From an uncultured Myxococcales bacterium (GTDB lineage: Bacteria > Myxococcota_A > UBA9042 > CAIXZC01): a stretch of 64,000 bases of DNA. The notes beneath the pieces were generated by a model that did no database searches, was not told the origin of the DNA, and saw nothing but the letters and a program-made list of their open reading frames with translations. Positions 16,900-26,109 of the stretch are shown piece by piece. The stretch covers positions 79,365-143,364 of the forward strand of contig CAITUV010000005.1 of assembly GCA_903895725.1 (NCBI GenBank). Reading direction: 5' to 3'. Position 1 is the stretch's first letter; each line of letters opens with the position of its first letter. The position numbers and the translations under genes are program-made.

Positions 16900-17001
16900 C
16901 AATCCCCGAGCGAGGAGTGCTCCGCTGCCCCGCCCATTTTTGCCCCCAGCGGTTCGAAGTGTTAATGTGAACAGTTGGCGAGCAACGCCATGGGGGAATC
17001 C

Positions 17002-18624
17002 ATGAGCTGGCTCAATCTGATCAACCTGCTGGGGGGCCTGGCCATGTTCCTCTATGGAATGGTGCTGGCCCAGAACGGCCTCCAGCAGGGGGCCGGCAGC
17101 AAGCTGAGGAACATCCTCGGCTCCCTGACGAAGAACCGGTTCCTCGGGGTCGGCCTGGGGACGCTGGTCACCTTCCTGCTGCAAAGCTCGAGCGCCACGA
17201 CGGTCATCCTCGTAGGGCTGACGTCGGCCGCCGTGATCCCCTTTGCCCGGACGGTGGCCGTGATTCTGGGGGCCGACATCGGCACCACGCTGACGGTCCA
17301 GCTTATCTCGTTCAAGATCTCCCACTACTCGCTGCTGTTCGTGTTTGCCGGCTTCGTCACCTCGCAGGTGACCAAGCGCACGGTGACCCGCCACTTTGCC
17401 GAGGCCCTCATGGGGTTCGGCTTCATCTTCTTCGGCATGCAGGTCATGGCCGATTCCACGGGGCCTCTGCGGGACATGCCCTGGTTCACGTCGCTCATGA
17501 CGTCGCTGGCGGACAACCCGCTCCTGGGCGTCCTGATCTCGACCGTTTTCACCGGGATCATCCAGAGCAGCGCGGCCACCATCGGCATCGCCCTGTCCTT
17601 TGCCGCATCGGGCACGCTGGCCCTGGAGCCGGCCATCGCAATCACGCTGGGGGCCAACATCGGGACCTGTGCCACCGCGATCCTGGCCACGCTGGGGGGC
17701 TCCACGGTCGAAGGGCGCCGGGTTGCCGCCGCTCACATCGGCATCAAGATCGCCGGCGTGCTGCTGATGATCCCGTTCATCCAGCCCTTTGCCGACCTGA
17801 CCCGAACCCTTTCGAGCGGTGACGTGGCCCGGCAGATTGCCAACGCCCACACCCTGTTCAACATCTTCCTGGCCATCGTCTTCCTGCCCTTCACCAACCA
17901 GATTGCCCGGGCCGTCGAGAAGCTCATCCGCGACAAGCCCAGCCCCAACCAGTTCCGCCCCCGGTTCCTCGATCCGACGGCGCTTGAATCCCCCCCCCTC
18001 GCCCTGGCCAACGCCTCCCGGGAGATCCAGCGCATGGCCAACATCGTCGAGCAGATGATCATCGAGGCGTTCGAACCGCTCGAGAAGGACGATCTCGATC
18101 TGGTGGAGAAGATCACGGCCAAGGACCAGCGGGTCGACCTGCTCGACAAGCAGACCAAGCTCTACCTCACCCACCTGGCCAAGGGAGGGATGTCCCCGGA
18201 GCAGGCCCGGGAGGAGTATGAGCTGGTCGACTTCTCCTCCGAGCTCGAGCGAATCGCGGACATCGTCTGCAAGAACCTCATGTACCATGCGCAGAAGAGG
18301 ATCCGGAAAGGGTACAAGTTCAGCGAAGAGGGACTGCAGGAGCTGCGGGACATGCACAACCGGACCGTGGAGCACTTCCGGTTGGCCATTGCGGTATTCA
18401 CCTCCAAGGATCCGGCCCTGGCCACCCGCTGCATCGAGGAGAAGCGGGTGCTGAGGAAGCTGGCTCTCGATCTGCGCCACAGTCACATCGAGCGGCTTCA
18501 CAAGGGGGTCGCGGGGGCCATCGAGACCACCTCGCTCCACATGGATGTGCTCTACTCGTTTGCGTCCATCAACTCGTCCATCACCAACCTGTCGTACCGG
18601 GTGCTCGGATGGCGGGAGAACTAG
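17002..18624 (+). CDS. Na/Pi cotransporter family protein with PhoU-like C-domain
   Basis: 540 residues. Start chosen at the ATG at 17002 (MSWLNLINLLGGLAMFLYGM is the usual family N-terminus and GGGGGA lies 5 bp upstream); ATG 16990 and TTG 16975 are alternatives. Two inverted repeat halves show the signature QSSSATT (about residue 62) and QSSAATIG (about 190), and GADIGTT / GANIGTC loops, typical of the NptA/SLC34-like Na-dependent phosphate family. Residues about 340-540 are helical and PhoU-like (MANIVEQMIIEAFEPLEKDD), as in many bacterial members. Role: phosphate transport across the inner membrane, direction unknown. Confidence 0.9.
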   Translation: MSWLNLINLLGGLAMFLYGMVLAQNGLQQGAGSKLRNILGSLTKNRFLGVGLGTLVTFLLQSSSATTVILVGLTSAAVIPFARTVAVILGADIGTTLTVQLISFKISHYSLLFVFAGFVTSQVTKRTVTRHFAEALMGFGFIFFGMQVMADSTGPLRDMPWFTSLMTSLADNPLLGVLISTVFTGIIQSSAATIGIALSFAASGTLALEPAIAITLGANIGTCATAILATLGGSTVEGRRVAAAHIGIKIAGVLLMIPFIQPFADLTRTLSSGDVARQIANAHTLFNIFLAIVFLPFTNQIARAVEKLIRDKPSPNQFRPRFLDPTALESPPLALANASREIQRMANIVEQMIIEAFEPLEKDDLDLVEKITAKDQRVDLLDKQTKLYLTHLAKGGMSPEQAREEYELVDFSSELERIADIVCKNLMYHAQKRIRKGYKFSEEGLQELRDMHNRTVEHFRLAIAVFTSKDPALATRCIEEKRVLRKLALDLRHSHIERLHKGVAGAIETTSLHMDVLYSFASINSSITNLSYRVLGWREN

Positions 18625-18662
18625 GGGTGATGAGTCAAAGCTGAAGGCAAAGGGGGCTGCTC

Positions 18663-19340
18663 GTGGATACGGTGCGTGACATACTCCTGGTGCTCATTCC
18701 GATGCTGCTGAGCTTGACCGTGCACGAATACTGGCATGCCCGGTCCGCCCTGTGGCTCGGGGACGACACGGCATCGATGCAGGGGCGCCTGACGCTCAAC
18801 CCGGTGGCCCACATCGACCTGTTCGGGACTATTCTGCTGCCCATTCTGTTCGTCTGGTCCAACTCCAACTTCTTCTTCGGCTGGGCCAAGCCCGTGCCGG
18901 TCAACCCGGTCCGGTTCAACCGGCGCTTCAACGGCCGGCGGGTCACCATGTCTACGGGCATGATGATCACGGCCGCGGCCGGTCCTCTGTCTAACCTGGG
19001 CTTCGGGTTCCTGGCCGCAGGGGCGCTCAAGCTGGCGCTGGTGCTGGGCATCGAGAGCGAGGCGACGCTGGTCATCCTGGCCCGGCTGCTCATGGTCAAC
19101 TACGGTCTGGCCATCTTCAACCTGATCCCGTTGCCCCCCCTCGACGGCAGCAAGGTTCTGGCCGGCTTCCTCCCTCGAAAGGCCCAGGGATGGTTCGACT
19201 ACCTCGAGGGCAACACCTTCGTGTCGTTCATCCTGCTCATCGCACTGCTCAAGACCGGTATCCTCGGCAAGATCATGTGGCCGGTCCTGGACGTCCTCTT
19301 CTCCGTGACCGATGCGATCTTCAACCTGCCCCTGATGTAG
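18663..19340 (+). CDS. Site-2 protease family (M50) membrane metalloprotease
   Basis: 225 residues, GTG start. HEYWH at residues 21-25 is the zinc HExxH motif in the first membrane segment; NLIPLPPLDGSK (Asp about 160) supplies the third ligand. GWAKPVPVNP between them is typical of the small bacterial M50 group without PDZ domain. About four to five membrane spans. Such proteins cleave membrane substrates, often anti-sigma factors, but the short group mostly has unknown targets. Gap of 38 bp to the transporter gene suggests co-transcription. Confidence 0.9.
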   Translation: MDTVRDILLVLIPMLLSLTVHEYWHARSALWLGDDTASMQGRLTLNPVAHIDLFGTILLPILFVWSNSNFFFGWAKPVPVNPVRFNRRFNGRRVTMSTGMMITAAAGPLSNLGFGFLAAGALKLALVLGIESEATLVILARLLMVNYGLAIFNLIPLPPLDGSKVLAGFLPRKAQGWFDYLEGNTFVSFILLIALLKTGILGKIMWPVLDVLFSVTDAIFNLPLM

Positions 19341-19348
19341 GGGTTCCG

Positions 19349-22288
19349 CTACTTGATCGTCTCCGCACCCCAGACACAGTGGCAGTTCGGGTTCGACTGC
19401 GTCCACGACGTGCAGTTGTTGACGCAGGTGCACTTGGTGGCGGAGCCCTCGAAGAGGAGCTTGCCCGCTCCACCGGTGATCGTGCACGTGCTGGTCGGGT
19501 GGTCGTGGAAGATCTGGCTGTTCCAGTAGCAGGCGCAGCTCGGGTTGGATACCTGGAACGCATCGCACTGCTGGACGCACTCGAAGTTGGTCAGGGTCTG
19601 CGTGAAGAGCGGGGCGTCGCACCCGCCCTCGATGAAGCAGGTGGCGGTCGGGTGGGGCTGGATGACCACCTCGGCCCAGAAGCAGGCGGCGTTGGGGTGG
19701 TCAACCGTGAGCAGAGCGCACTGCAGCTTGCAGAAGTCGAAGGAGGTATCGCCGGCCAGGTAGAGCTGCGCCCCGGCTCCCCCTTCCACCAAGCAGGTTC
19801 CGCCCGCATGGTCCTGGAAGACCTCCCCGTGCCAGTTGCACGCGGCGTTGGGGTTGGTCTGGGTGAGTTGGGCACACTGGCTCAGGCAGTCTTCCCAGCT
19901 GGTGGGGGCCTCGAAGAGGAGCGTCCCCGCTCCGCCGATGACCTTGCAGAGGGAAGAGGGCGGCATCTGGAAAACGTTGCCGTCCCACATGCACTTGCTG
20001 TTGGGGTTGGTCTGGAGGAGCTGGCGGCACTCGTCGATGCACGCGGAGTACTCGTTGACCGCATCGAGCAGGAGCGCACCGGCGCCACCGGTGATGTGGC
20101 ACTGGGCCTCGGGCATGGGATCCGGTCCGGAAGACGCCGCCACCTGGGTCTTGTACCCTTCGGCCCGGTAGCTGAGGCTGACCGCCTCCTCGGCCACGGC
20201 ACCGGCCGACTGTCCGGGCGAGGCGGGCACGACGACGCGAGCCACTCCGCCGTTGGTCGATGCCGTCAGGCTGAACAGCAGTGCCTCGTAGGCAGCCCCC
20301 GCCTCCAGGCCGTCCAGCGTGACGGAGTGGTCGGAGACGTAGCTCTTGTGGTCGACCTCGTACACCGTGCACAGCGGGCACCCCTGCTTGCGGTAGACCA
20401 CCTCCGTGGTGGCATTGACCGGTGCCTGCGCCGAGGCTTTCAGGCTCTGCCAGGAGACCGTGGCGCTGCCCTGAGACGTGCGGGTGACACTTACCGATGC
20501 CAGGGAGAGCCCCTCGTCATCGAGGGCCTCGGTCTGGTACTCGGCCAGGGTTCGAAGCAGGTCGTTCAGCCTCGGCCGCCAGGCCGGGTCCGCAAGCTTC
20601 GGCTGGAGCGCACTGGGCCCCTTCTCCACGTAGGGCAGCAGACTCGTCAGCTCGTTGGGATCCGACTGCAGGTCATACAGCTCCCACGTGAACGGGCTGA
20701 AGAGCACCAGCGGGACCGCCGCGGCATTGTCGTTGGGCTGCGAGAAATACCAGGTCGCCAGGTGGTGGCTCAGCTTGTACCCGTCCTTGAGCACCCCTCG
20801 CACCTTCGAGATGACGTCCTTTTGGGAATGGTACTGGAAGAACACCGACCGCCGGTGCACCCGCTCACCCCCCAGCGCCACCTCCCAGAAGCTCCGGCCG
20901 CTGTTGTCCGGCATGGCCGGAAGCCCCGCCCCTTCCAGCAGCGTCTGCCCCAGGTCCGTGCTCTGGATCAGCGCATCGTTGGTAACCCCCTTCGGGAGCT
21001 TTGCCGGCCAACTGATCACCAGCGGAACCCGCACCATCTCGTCGTACAGGAACGGCCCCTTGAGGCACAGCTTGCGCTCTCCGAAGAATGCCCCGTTGTC
21101 CGAGAGGAACACGAAGACCGTGTTCTCGAGCTTGCCCGCAGCGGCCAGACCGTCCATGAGCGCGCCGACCTGCTGGTCCATGTAGTGGACCTGCTCGAAC
21201 GCCCGCCGCATGTGCTCCGACACTCCGCCGGGCTCCGCACTGAACAGGTTGTACCCGTATCGCGACGGGCTGTTCTTCTGCTGCGGCGGCTTGCCGGCCA
21301 GCGAGTCCCCCGCCTTGGCCGGGTGGAGCGCTACGGGCATCTGGTTGGCCGAGTAGTGTGGAGAGCCGGGCGGCGAGTTCGACCACTGCTGGTTCGGCCC
21401 CGTGTCCGCCAGCGTCGACGGATGCGGTGCCCGATGTGCCACCCAGATGAAGAACGGGTCGGCCGACGGCTGCAAGGCGAACTCCATCGCCCGGTCGGTG
21501 ATCATCCGGGTCAGGTGCACCCCCGGTACCGCCGGTGCCGCGTTCTTGAGCAGGTGGACCTTGGCGTTGTACATGTCGAACTTCGCCGGATCCACGGCGG
21601 AATCCCCTTCCATGTGGAAGATGGAGTCGAAGTGCCAGTCCACGTCCAGCGACCCCGGGTTGCTCGTGCCGATGTGACACTTGCCGAAGAAGCCGGTCCG
21701 GTAGCCGTGCTGCCTCAACCAGAGCGGCAGCACCATGGTCGAGGCATCCTTGAACAGGTGACCGTTGGTCTCCACTCCCGACTCGGTCGGGTAGAGCGAG
21801 GTCCACAGCACAGAACGGGACGGCGCGCACTGCCCCAGCGGCAGGTAGAAGTTGGTGAAGTACACGCCGTTGGCCCGGAGCTTGTCCAGGTTGGGCGTCT
21901 TGATGATCGAGTTGCCCTCAAACCCAAGGATCCCTCGCGGCATGTCGTCGGCAATCACCACCACGATGTTCGGCGCTCCGGCCGGGGCCTTGTCCGCAAG
22001 CGTGGGCCGGTGCCGGTTGGCACGCACGTAGGCCGCAATCTCCTCCTCCGACCACTTGGGCAGCTCGTCCTCCCACACCCCTTCCTCATGGAGGTTGCCC
22101 ACGGGACCCGCCTCGGGCAAAGGAGGAATGGAGAGCCACTCGTCCGGTTGCGGAATCCGTTCCGAAAGCGCCCCGGGATCGAGAGCGGGAAGACCCGACG
22201 GCTCGGGAAGCTCTCCGGCATCCTGGGTGCAGGCCGCGACAAGGCCCGCTCCGACCAGCAGGAGACTGGCGAACAGCACTCTGCGCAT
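19349..22288 (-). CDS. Sulfatase lipoprotein with five C-terminal Cys-rich repeats
   Basis: 979 residues. Lipobox LVAAC (Cys20). The sulfatase domain (about residues 100-560) has metal-binding NIVVVIADDMPRG, the formylglycine motif CAPSR (Cys about 154), GKCHIG and LSDNGAFFGE. It needs the formylglycine-generating enzyme, not encoded here. Residues about 590-700 look FnIII-like. From about 727 to the end five units of about 50 residues repeat with a pattern C-x-[IV]-x-GG-A-...-C-x3-C-...-NP-[NS]-x-x-C-x-W, somewhat like PAN/apple modules, perhaps a glycan-binding tail. A TAGAAT -10 lies at 22318-22323. Cell-surface sulfate-ester hydrolase is the likely role; substrate unknown. Confidence 0.9.
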   Translation of the reverse strand: MRRVLFASLLLVGAGLVAACTQDAGELPEPSGLPALDPGALSERIPQPDEWLSIPPLPEAGPVGNLHEEGVWEDELPKWSEEEIAAYVRANRHRPTLADKAPAGAPNIVVVIADDMPRGILGFEGNSIIKTPNLDKLRANGVYFTNFYLPLGQCAPSRSVLWTSLYPTESGVETNGHLFKDASTMVLPLWLRQHGYRTGFFGKCHIGTSNPGSLDVDWHFDSIFHMEGDSAVDPAKFDMYNAKVHLLKNAAPAVPGVHLTRMITDRAMEFALQPSADPFFIWVAHRAPHPSTLADTGPNQQWSNSPPGSPHYSANQMPVALHPAKAGDSLAGKPPQQKNSPSRYGYNLFSAEPGGVSEHMRRAFEQVHYMDQQVGALMDGLAAAGKLENTVFVFLSDNGAFFGERKLCLKGPFLYDEMVRVPLVISWPAKLPKGVTNDALIQSTDLGQTLLEGAGLPAMPDNSGRSFWEVALGGERVHRRSVFFQYHSQKDVISKVRGVLKDGYKLSHHLATWYFSQPNDNAAAVPLVLFSPFTWELYDLQSDPNELTSLLPYVEKGPSALQPKLADPAWRPRLNDLLRTLAEYQTEALDDEGLSLASVSVTRTSQGSATVSWQSLKASAQAPVNATTEVVYRKQGCPLCTVYEVDHKSYVSDHSVTLDGLEAGAAYEALLFSLTASTNGGVARVVVPASPGQSAGAVAEEAVSLSYRAEGYKTQVAASSGPDPMPEAQCHITGGAGALLLDAVNEYSACIDECRQLLQTNPNSKCMWDGNVFQMPPSSLCKVIGGAGTLLFEAPTSWEDCLSQCAQLTQTNPNAACNWHGEVFQDHAGGTCLVEGGAGAQLYLAGDTSFDFCKLQCALLTVDHPNAACFWAEVVIQPHPTATCFIEGGCDAPLFTQTLTNFECVQQCDAFQVSNPSCACYWNSQIFHDHPTSTCTITGGAGKLLFEGSATKCTCVNNCTSWTQSNPNCHCVWGAETIK

Positions 22289-22378
22289 CCGCTACCTCCG
22301 CAGCGAGGACCGGCATCATTCTAGGTCAGGTCGGTCCTGGATCGCCAGAGGAATGTACCGGTCGGACGTTTTTTACCG

Positions 22379-22407
22379 TTGATGGCCGGCCGTCCCGGGG
22401 CTAGACT
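22379..22407 (+). promoter_or_regulatory. Predicted promoter of the 22448 lipoprotein gene
   Basis: -35 TTGATG (22379-22384), spacer 17, -10 TAGACT (22402-22407), 41 bp before the ATG, with GGAGG in between. Confidence 0.55.
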
Positions 22408-22447
22408 GGAGCGCGGTCAACCACCTGCAATTCTGCCGGAGGTCGGT

Positions 22448-24196
22448 ATGGTACGGGGTGTGAGACGCACCGCTTGGTTCGTGTGGATGCTGCTGGCCGT
22501 TGCATGCGGCAGTGCTCCGGCAACGACGGAGAAGGACCTGGCCGACGATACCAGCCCACCACCGGTCGACACGGACGGCAAGGACTCGACTCTGCCCCGG
22601 CCGACGGACGTGCTGGAGGACGGTTCGGATCTTCCCGGCATCCCGGACGGCAAGTGGACCAAGGACCATAAGGAAGGGGAGGAGACCGTTGACGGGAGCG
22701 GCGATGCTTCAGGTGAAGTGACCGGAGACGTGACCGGCGATGTCGCCGTCGATGCCACGGGGGACGTGGCGGGGGATGCCGCCGGCGAGGTGACCGGGGA
22801 TGCAGGCGGTCCGGACGCCTGCGTGCCCTCCTGCCTCGCTCTCGAGTGCGGTGCCGACGGCTGCGGCGGGAGTTGCGGGGAGTGTTCCCAGGGTACCTCG
22901 TGCCAGGCCGGTGAGTGCGTGCCCGAGTGCGGCCCGGAATGCCCGGGAGAAGGCGTCTCGGAGTGCCAGGGGGGAAGTTTCCGTGAGTGCGGCTATCAGG
23001 ATGCCGACCCGTGCCTGGAGTGGAGTCTGGAGCAGCCCTGTCCGCAGGGGACCGAGTGCAAGGGCGGGGAGTGCCAGTGCGTCCCCGACTGCAAGGGCAA
23101 GGACTGCGGTGACGACGGCTGCGGAGGAAGCTGCGGGGGCTGCGAGCCCGTGGAGACCTGCTCGCTGGGGAAGTGCACGGTCCAGTGCCAGGACGATTGC
23201 GGCAAGGAGGGGCTGTTCGAGTGCTTCGGCGTCGGCTACCACCTGTGCGGCTACTTCGACGGAGACCTGTGTCTCGACTGGGGGATGGTGATTCCGTGCG
23301 CCCCCTTTGCGCCGTGCAAGGACGGCGACTGCGTCTGCCAGCCGCAGTGCCAGGGGAAGCAGTGCGGCAGCGACGGTTGTGGGGGCGTCTGCGGGCTCTG
23401 CCCCGCGGGGACGACCTGCACCAATGGCCAGTGCGCCGCGGCCTGCCAGGACGAATGCGCTCCGTCCGGCTTCTCCTCCTGCCTGGGGGACGGCTACAGG
23501 GTCTGCGGGCTCTATGACGACGATGCCTGCCTCGACTGGGGAGAATGGGTTGCCTGCGCGTTCAATGAGGACTGCGTGAACGGGAAGTGCATCTGTCAGC
23601 CGCAGTGTGCAGGCAAGCAGTGCGGGGACGACGGGTGCGGAGGGACGTGCGGCAAGTGCGTGCCCGGGTTCTCGTGCACCGCAGGCACGTGCACGGCGGA
23701 TTGCCAGAACGAGTGCGCCCCCGAGGGCATCATCTCCTGCTTCGGCAATGGGTTCCGGACGTGCGGGAAGTTCGACGACGACTCGTGCCTGGACTGGGGA
23801 CTGCTGGTGTCGTGCAAGTCCGGCGAGACGTGCGTGAACGGGAAGTGCGTCTGCCAGCCGCAGTGTGCGGGCAAGCAGTGCGGGGATGACGGCTGTGGAG
23901 GGACGTGCGGCAACTGCGGGGCTCCTCTGTCCTGCTGGGATGGCCTCTGCCTGGCCGTTGCACCGGGGCTGTGTAAGGGAACCTACACCCCGTCAGCACC
24001 CGTCTGCCCCGGAATCGGATTCGTGGGGTGCTGCGACGCGCTCGGCAGGGCCAACTGGTGCCAGAACGGGTCTCTCTACTGCATCGAATGTCCCACCGCA
24101 AGCCCCAAATGCGGCTGGGCCGGTACGGTCTACGACTGCGGCACGGCCGGCCTGCCCGACCCGACCGGCACGAGCCCGCTCGACTGTCCCTTCTAG
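22448..24196 (+). CDS. Cys-rich repeat lipoprotein with C-terminal 10-Cys module
   Basis: 582 residues. ATG at 22448 is preceded by GGAGG. Lipobox LAVAC at Cys18, then an Asp/Gly/Thr linker containing a tandem GDVTGDVA-type repeat (residues about 85-118). The core has six units of the CxPxCxGKxCGxDGCGGxCGxC type, alternating with units of pattern ECAPxGxxSCxGxGxRxCGxxDDDxCLDWG. The last 72 residues form a 10-Cys module (see findings) with core GCCDALGRANWC and CGWAGTVYDC. Structural or adhesive surface protein, not an enzyme by appearance. Convergent with the molybdoenzyme gene. Confidence 0.85.
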   Translation: MVRGVRRTAWFVWMLLAVACGSAPATTEKDLADDTSPPPVDTDGKDSTLPRPTDVLEDGSDLPGIPDGKWTKDHKEGEETVDGSGDASGEVTGDVTGDVAVDATGDVAGDAAGEVTGDAGGPDACVPSCLALECGADGCGGSCGECSQGTSCQAGECVPECGPECPGEGVSECQGGSFRECGYQDADPCLEWSLEQPCPQGTECKGGECQCVPDCKGKDCGDDGCGGSCGGCEPVETCSLGKCTVQCQDDCGKEGLFECFGVGYHLCGYFDGDLCLDWGMVIPCAPFAPCKDGDCVCQPQCQGKQCGSDGCGGVCGLCPAGTTCTNGQCAAACQDECAPSGFSSCLGDGYRVCGLYDDDACLDWGEWVACAFNEDCVNGKCICQPQCAGKQCGDDGCGGTCGKCVPGFSCTAGTCTADCQNECAPEGIISCFGNGFRTCGKFDDDSCLDWGLLVSCKSGETCVNGKCVCQPQCAGKQCGDDGCGGTCGNCGAPLSCWDGLCLAVAPGLCKGTYTPSAPVCPGIGFVGCCDALGRANWCQNGSLYCIECPTASPKCGWAGTVYDCGTAGLPDPTGTSPLDCPF

Positions 24197-24278
24197 ACCG
24201 GATCGTGCTGACCGGGAGGCATTTGTGATGGTCCCCTCGATTCTGCTCGGGGCAGGCACGGGTCGATGGTCGCCTGCT

Positions 24279-25190
24279 CTACGAGTACCGGTCCTGGGTC
24301 CACGGGTCGGCCGTGTTGCTGTATCCCTTGGTCTCCCAGTAGCCCGGCTCGTCGTGGTCGAGTATGCGCAGGCCCGTGACCCATTTGCCGCTCTTGTAGA
24401 AGTACTTGTCCGGGACCAGGCCGCGGGCCGGACCGCCGTGCAGCGGTGACAGGAAGGGCCCGAACAGCCCGGTCGCGACCAGCACGTCCGGCTTGAGCGC
24501 ATAGTCGAGGGGAATGTTGGTCGTGTACCCCTGCTCGCAGTCGAAGATCACGAACTTGGCCGAGTCCTTCAATCCGGCCTGCTCGAACAGGGTCGACAGC
24601 CGGACTCCCTGCCACTTGGCGTTGAGAAAGGTCCAGCCCGTCACGCAGTGCACGTTGCAGGTCAGGTCCACGTGGGGAAGGGCCGCAAACTCGTCCCAGG
24701 TGAGCAGGAGCTCCTTGTCCACCTCTCCTTTGACGTGGAACTTCCACTCCGATCGGGTGCGGGGGTCGGGGTTGTCCGACCCCATCTGCCACATGGTGTC
24801 CACCACCTGCTGGCCCGGTGGAATCTTGGGGCGGCCCGAGCCGTCAAGGTCCCCTCCGGCAGCGTCGTAGGCCCTCGTCCCCTCGTCCGCCCGACGCAGA
24901 AAGTCCTCCACCTCTTCCGGAGTCGCCTCGGGCAGCGTCGACAGGTCGTCCGGCAAGTCGATCCCCTGTCGTCCATCGAGGTATCCGTCCGGGTAGGGTC
25001 CGCCGTCGGTGCTCCGGGGTAGCTCTCCGTTTCCGCCGCTGTCGAGCGGTTCAGCCCCTGATGCGTCCATGTCGTTGCCATTGCCGTCCTCGTCCCGTCG
25101 GCATCCCCAGGGGATCCCGACGAGCCCTCCGGAGACCATCACGACGACTCCTGCTGCCGTCCTGAGGAACCTGCGTCGTCCAGGCTTCAT
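24279..25190 (-). CDS. Tat-exported YedY-like molybdopterin oxidoreductase
   Basis: 303 residues from the ATG read from 25190 (GGGAGG site). Twin-arginine signal RRRFLR (residues 5-10), then a hydrophobic stretch ending in WGC (Cys30), so possibly a Tat lipoprotein. The sulfite-oxidase/YedY fold is marked by TCNVHCVTGWTF with the Mo-coordinating Cys (about residue 183) and by LHGGPARGLVPDKYFYKSGKWV. Family members bind Mo-molybdopterin in the cytoplasm and act in the periplasm; MsrP (YedY) reduces protein methionine sulfoxides together with the heme protein MsrQ, but no MsrQ gene lies here. Acidic linker (residues 32-110) matches the lipoprotein neighbours. Confidence 0.87.
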   Translation of the reverse strand: MKPGRRRFLRTAAGVVVMVSGGLVGIPWGCRRDEDGNGNDMDASGAEPLDSGGNGELPRSTDGGPYPDGYLDGRQGIDLPDDLSTLPEATPEEVEDFLRRADEGTRAYDAAGGDLDGSGRPKIPPGQQVVDTMWQMGSDNPDPRTRSEWKFHVKGEVDKELLLTWDEFAALPHVDLTCNVHCVTGWTFLNAKWQGVRLSTLFEQAGLKDSAKFVIFDCEQGYTTNIPLDYALKPDVLVATGLFGPFLSPLHGGPARGLVPDKYFYKSGKWVTGLRILDHDEPGYWETKGYSNTADPWTQDRYS

Positions 25191-25209
25191 GAAGTACCTC
25201 CCGATTGGC

Positions 25210-25238
25210 AATGTGCACACGAAGCGTGGTGCGGTCAA
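25210..25238 (-). promoter_or_regulatory. Predicted promoter of the molybdoenzyme gene
   Basis: Minus strand: -35 TTGACC (25233-25238), spacer 17, -10 CACATT (25210-25215). Back-to-back with the plus-strand promoter at 25254. Confidence 0.42.
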
Positions 25239-25253
25239 GGCCGCCGTTGGCCC

Positions 25254-25282
25254 TTGACGGAGAGCCGGTTTCCCTGCACTAT
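25254..25282 (+). promoter_or_regulatory. Predicted promoter of the rsuA-type gene
   Basis: -35 TTGACG (25254-25259), spacer 17, -10 CACTAT (25277-25282), 23 bp before the GTG start, with GAGGAG between. Confidence 0.5.
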
Positions 25283-25305
25283 CCGCTCCGAGTGAGGAGC
25301 GGCTC

Positions 25306-26109
25306 GTGAAGAAGGGTGAAGGAAAGAGCGGAGGGCCCGAAGGCGACGGCAGCGCGACCGTGCAGGAGCCGGATGCCGGCGACGGGCAGCCCGTCCGCCT
25401 TCAGAAGTATCTGGCCATGTGCGGTGCCGCATCGAGGCGGGGGGCGGAGCCCCTGATTGCGGCGGGGAGGGTCCGGATCAACGGTGCCGTCGTGACCAAC
25501 CCGGCCACGCCGGTCAAACCCGGCGACTCGGTCGAGCTGGACGGCGAGCCGGTGGGGCGGCAGGCGCACCGCTATGTCCTGCTCCACAAGCCGCTGGGGA
25601 CCGTGTGCACGCGCTCCGACCCGCAGGGAAGAAGGACCATCTACACTCTCCTTCCCCCCGAATTCGGGCACCTGGCCTACGTGGGTCGGCTCGACATCAA
25701 CACCGATGGGGTGCTGCTGCTGACCAACGACGGGACGCTCACCTACCGGCTGACGCGGCCGGAGTTCGAGGTGGAGCGTGACTACGAAGCCACCGTCCGG
25801 GGAAGGGTGAAGCCGGACAAGATCGCACCGCTGATGCAGGGAATCCGGGAGGAGGGGGAGCTGATGGTGGCCCGCAGCGCCCAGGTGGTCCTCACTACCC
25901 CCTACAGCACGGTGGTGGCCGTCAAGCTGACCGAGGGAAAGAACCGTGAGGTCCGGCGGATGCTCGAGTCGCTGGGTCTGGTGGTGGTCCGGCTGACGCG
26001 GGTTCGTTTTGCCGGTCTCGAGGTGGGCGATCTTGCCCCCGGTGATTTCCGTGAGCTGACCGAGGACGAGGTCAAGGGGCTCAAGCAACAGAGCGGGGTA
26101 TCATGCTGA
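25306..26109 (+). CDS. RsuA/RluB-type rRNA pseudouridine synthase
   Basis: 267 residues, GTG start after GAGGAG. An S4 RNA-binding domain (RLQKYLAMCGAASRRGAEPLI, residues about 31-75) precedes the catalytic domain with GRLDINTDG (Asp130). KNREVRRMLESLGL is typical of RluB/RluE/RsuA. It should make pseudouridine in rRNA; 23S (RluB) or 16S (RsuA) cannot be decided, though the S4 plus KNREVRRM arrangement resembles RluB. The stop overlaps the start of the next gene by 7 bp, so the two are translationally coupled. Confidence 0.88.
   Translation: MKKGEGKSGGPEGDGSATVQEPDAGDGQPVRLQKYLAMCGAASRRGAEPLIAAGRVRINGAVVTNPATPVKPGDSVELDGEPVGRQAHRYVLLHKPLGTVCTRSDPQGRRTIYTLLPPEFGHLAYVGRLDINTDGVLLLTNDGTLTYRLTRPEFEVERDYEATVRGRVKPDKIAPLMQGIREEGELMVARSAQVVLTTPYSTVVAVKLTEGKNREVRRMLESLGLVVVRLTRVRFAGLEVGDLAPGDFRELTEDEVKGLKQQSGVSC

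Noticed and set aside
19190..22324. A long plus-strand frame opposite the sulfatase
   Set aside because: No signature; the sulfatase with CAPSR on the minus strand is certain.
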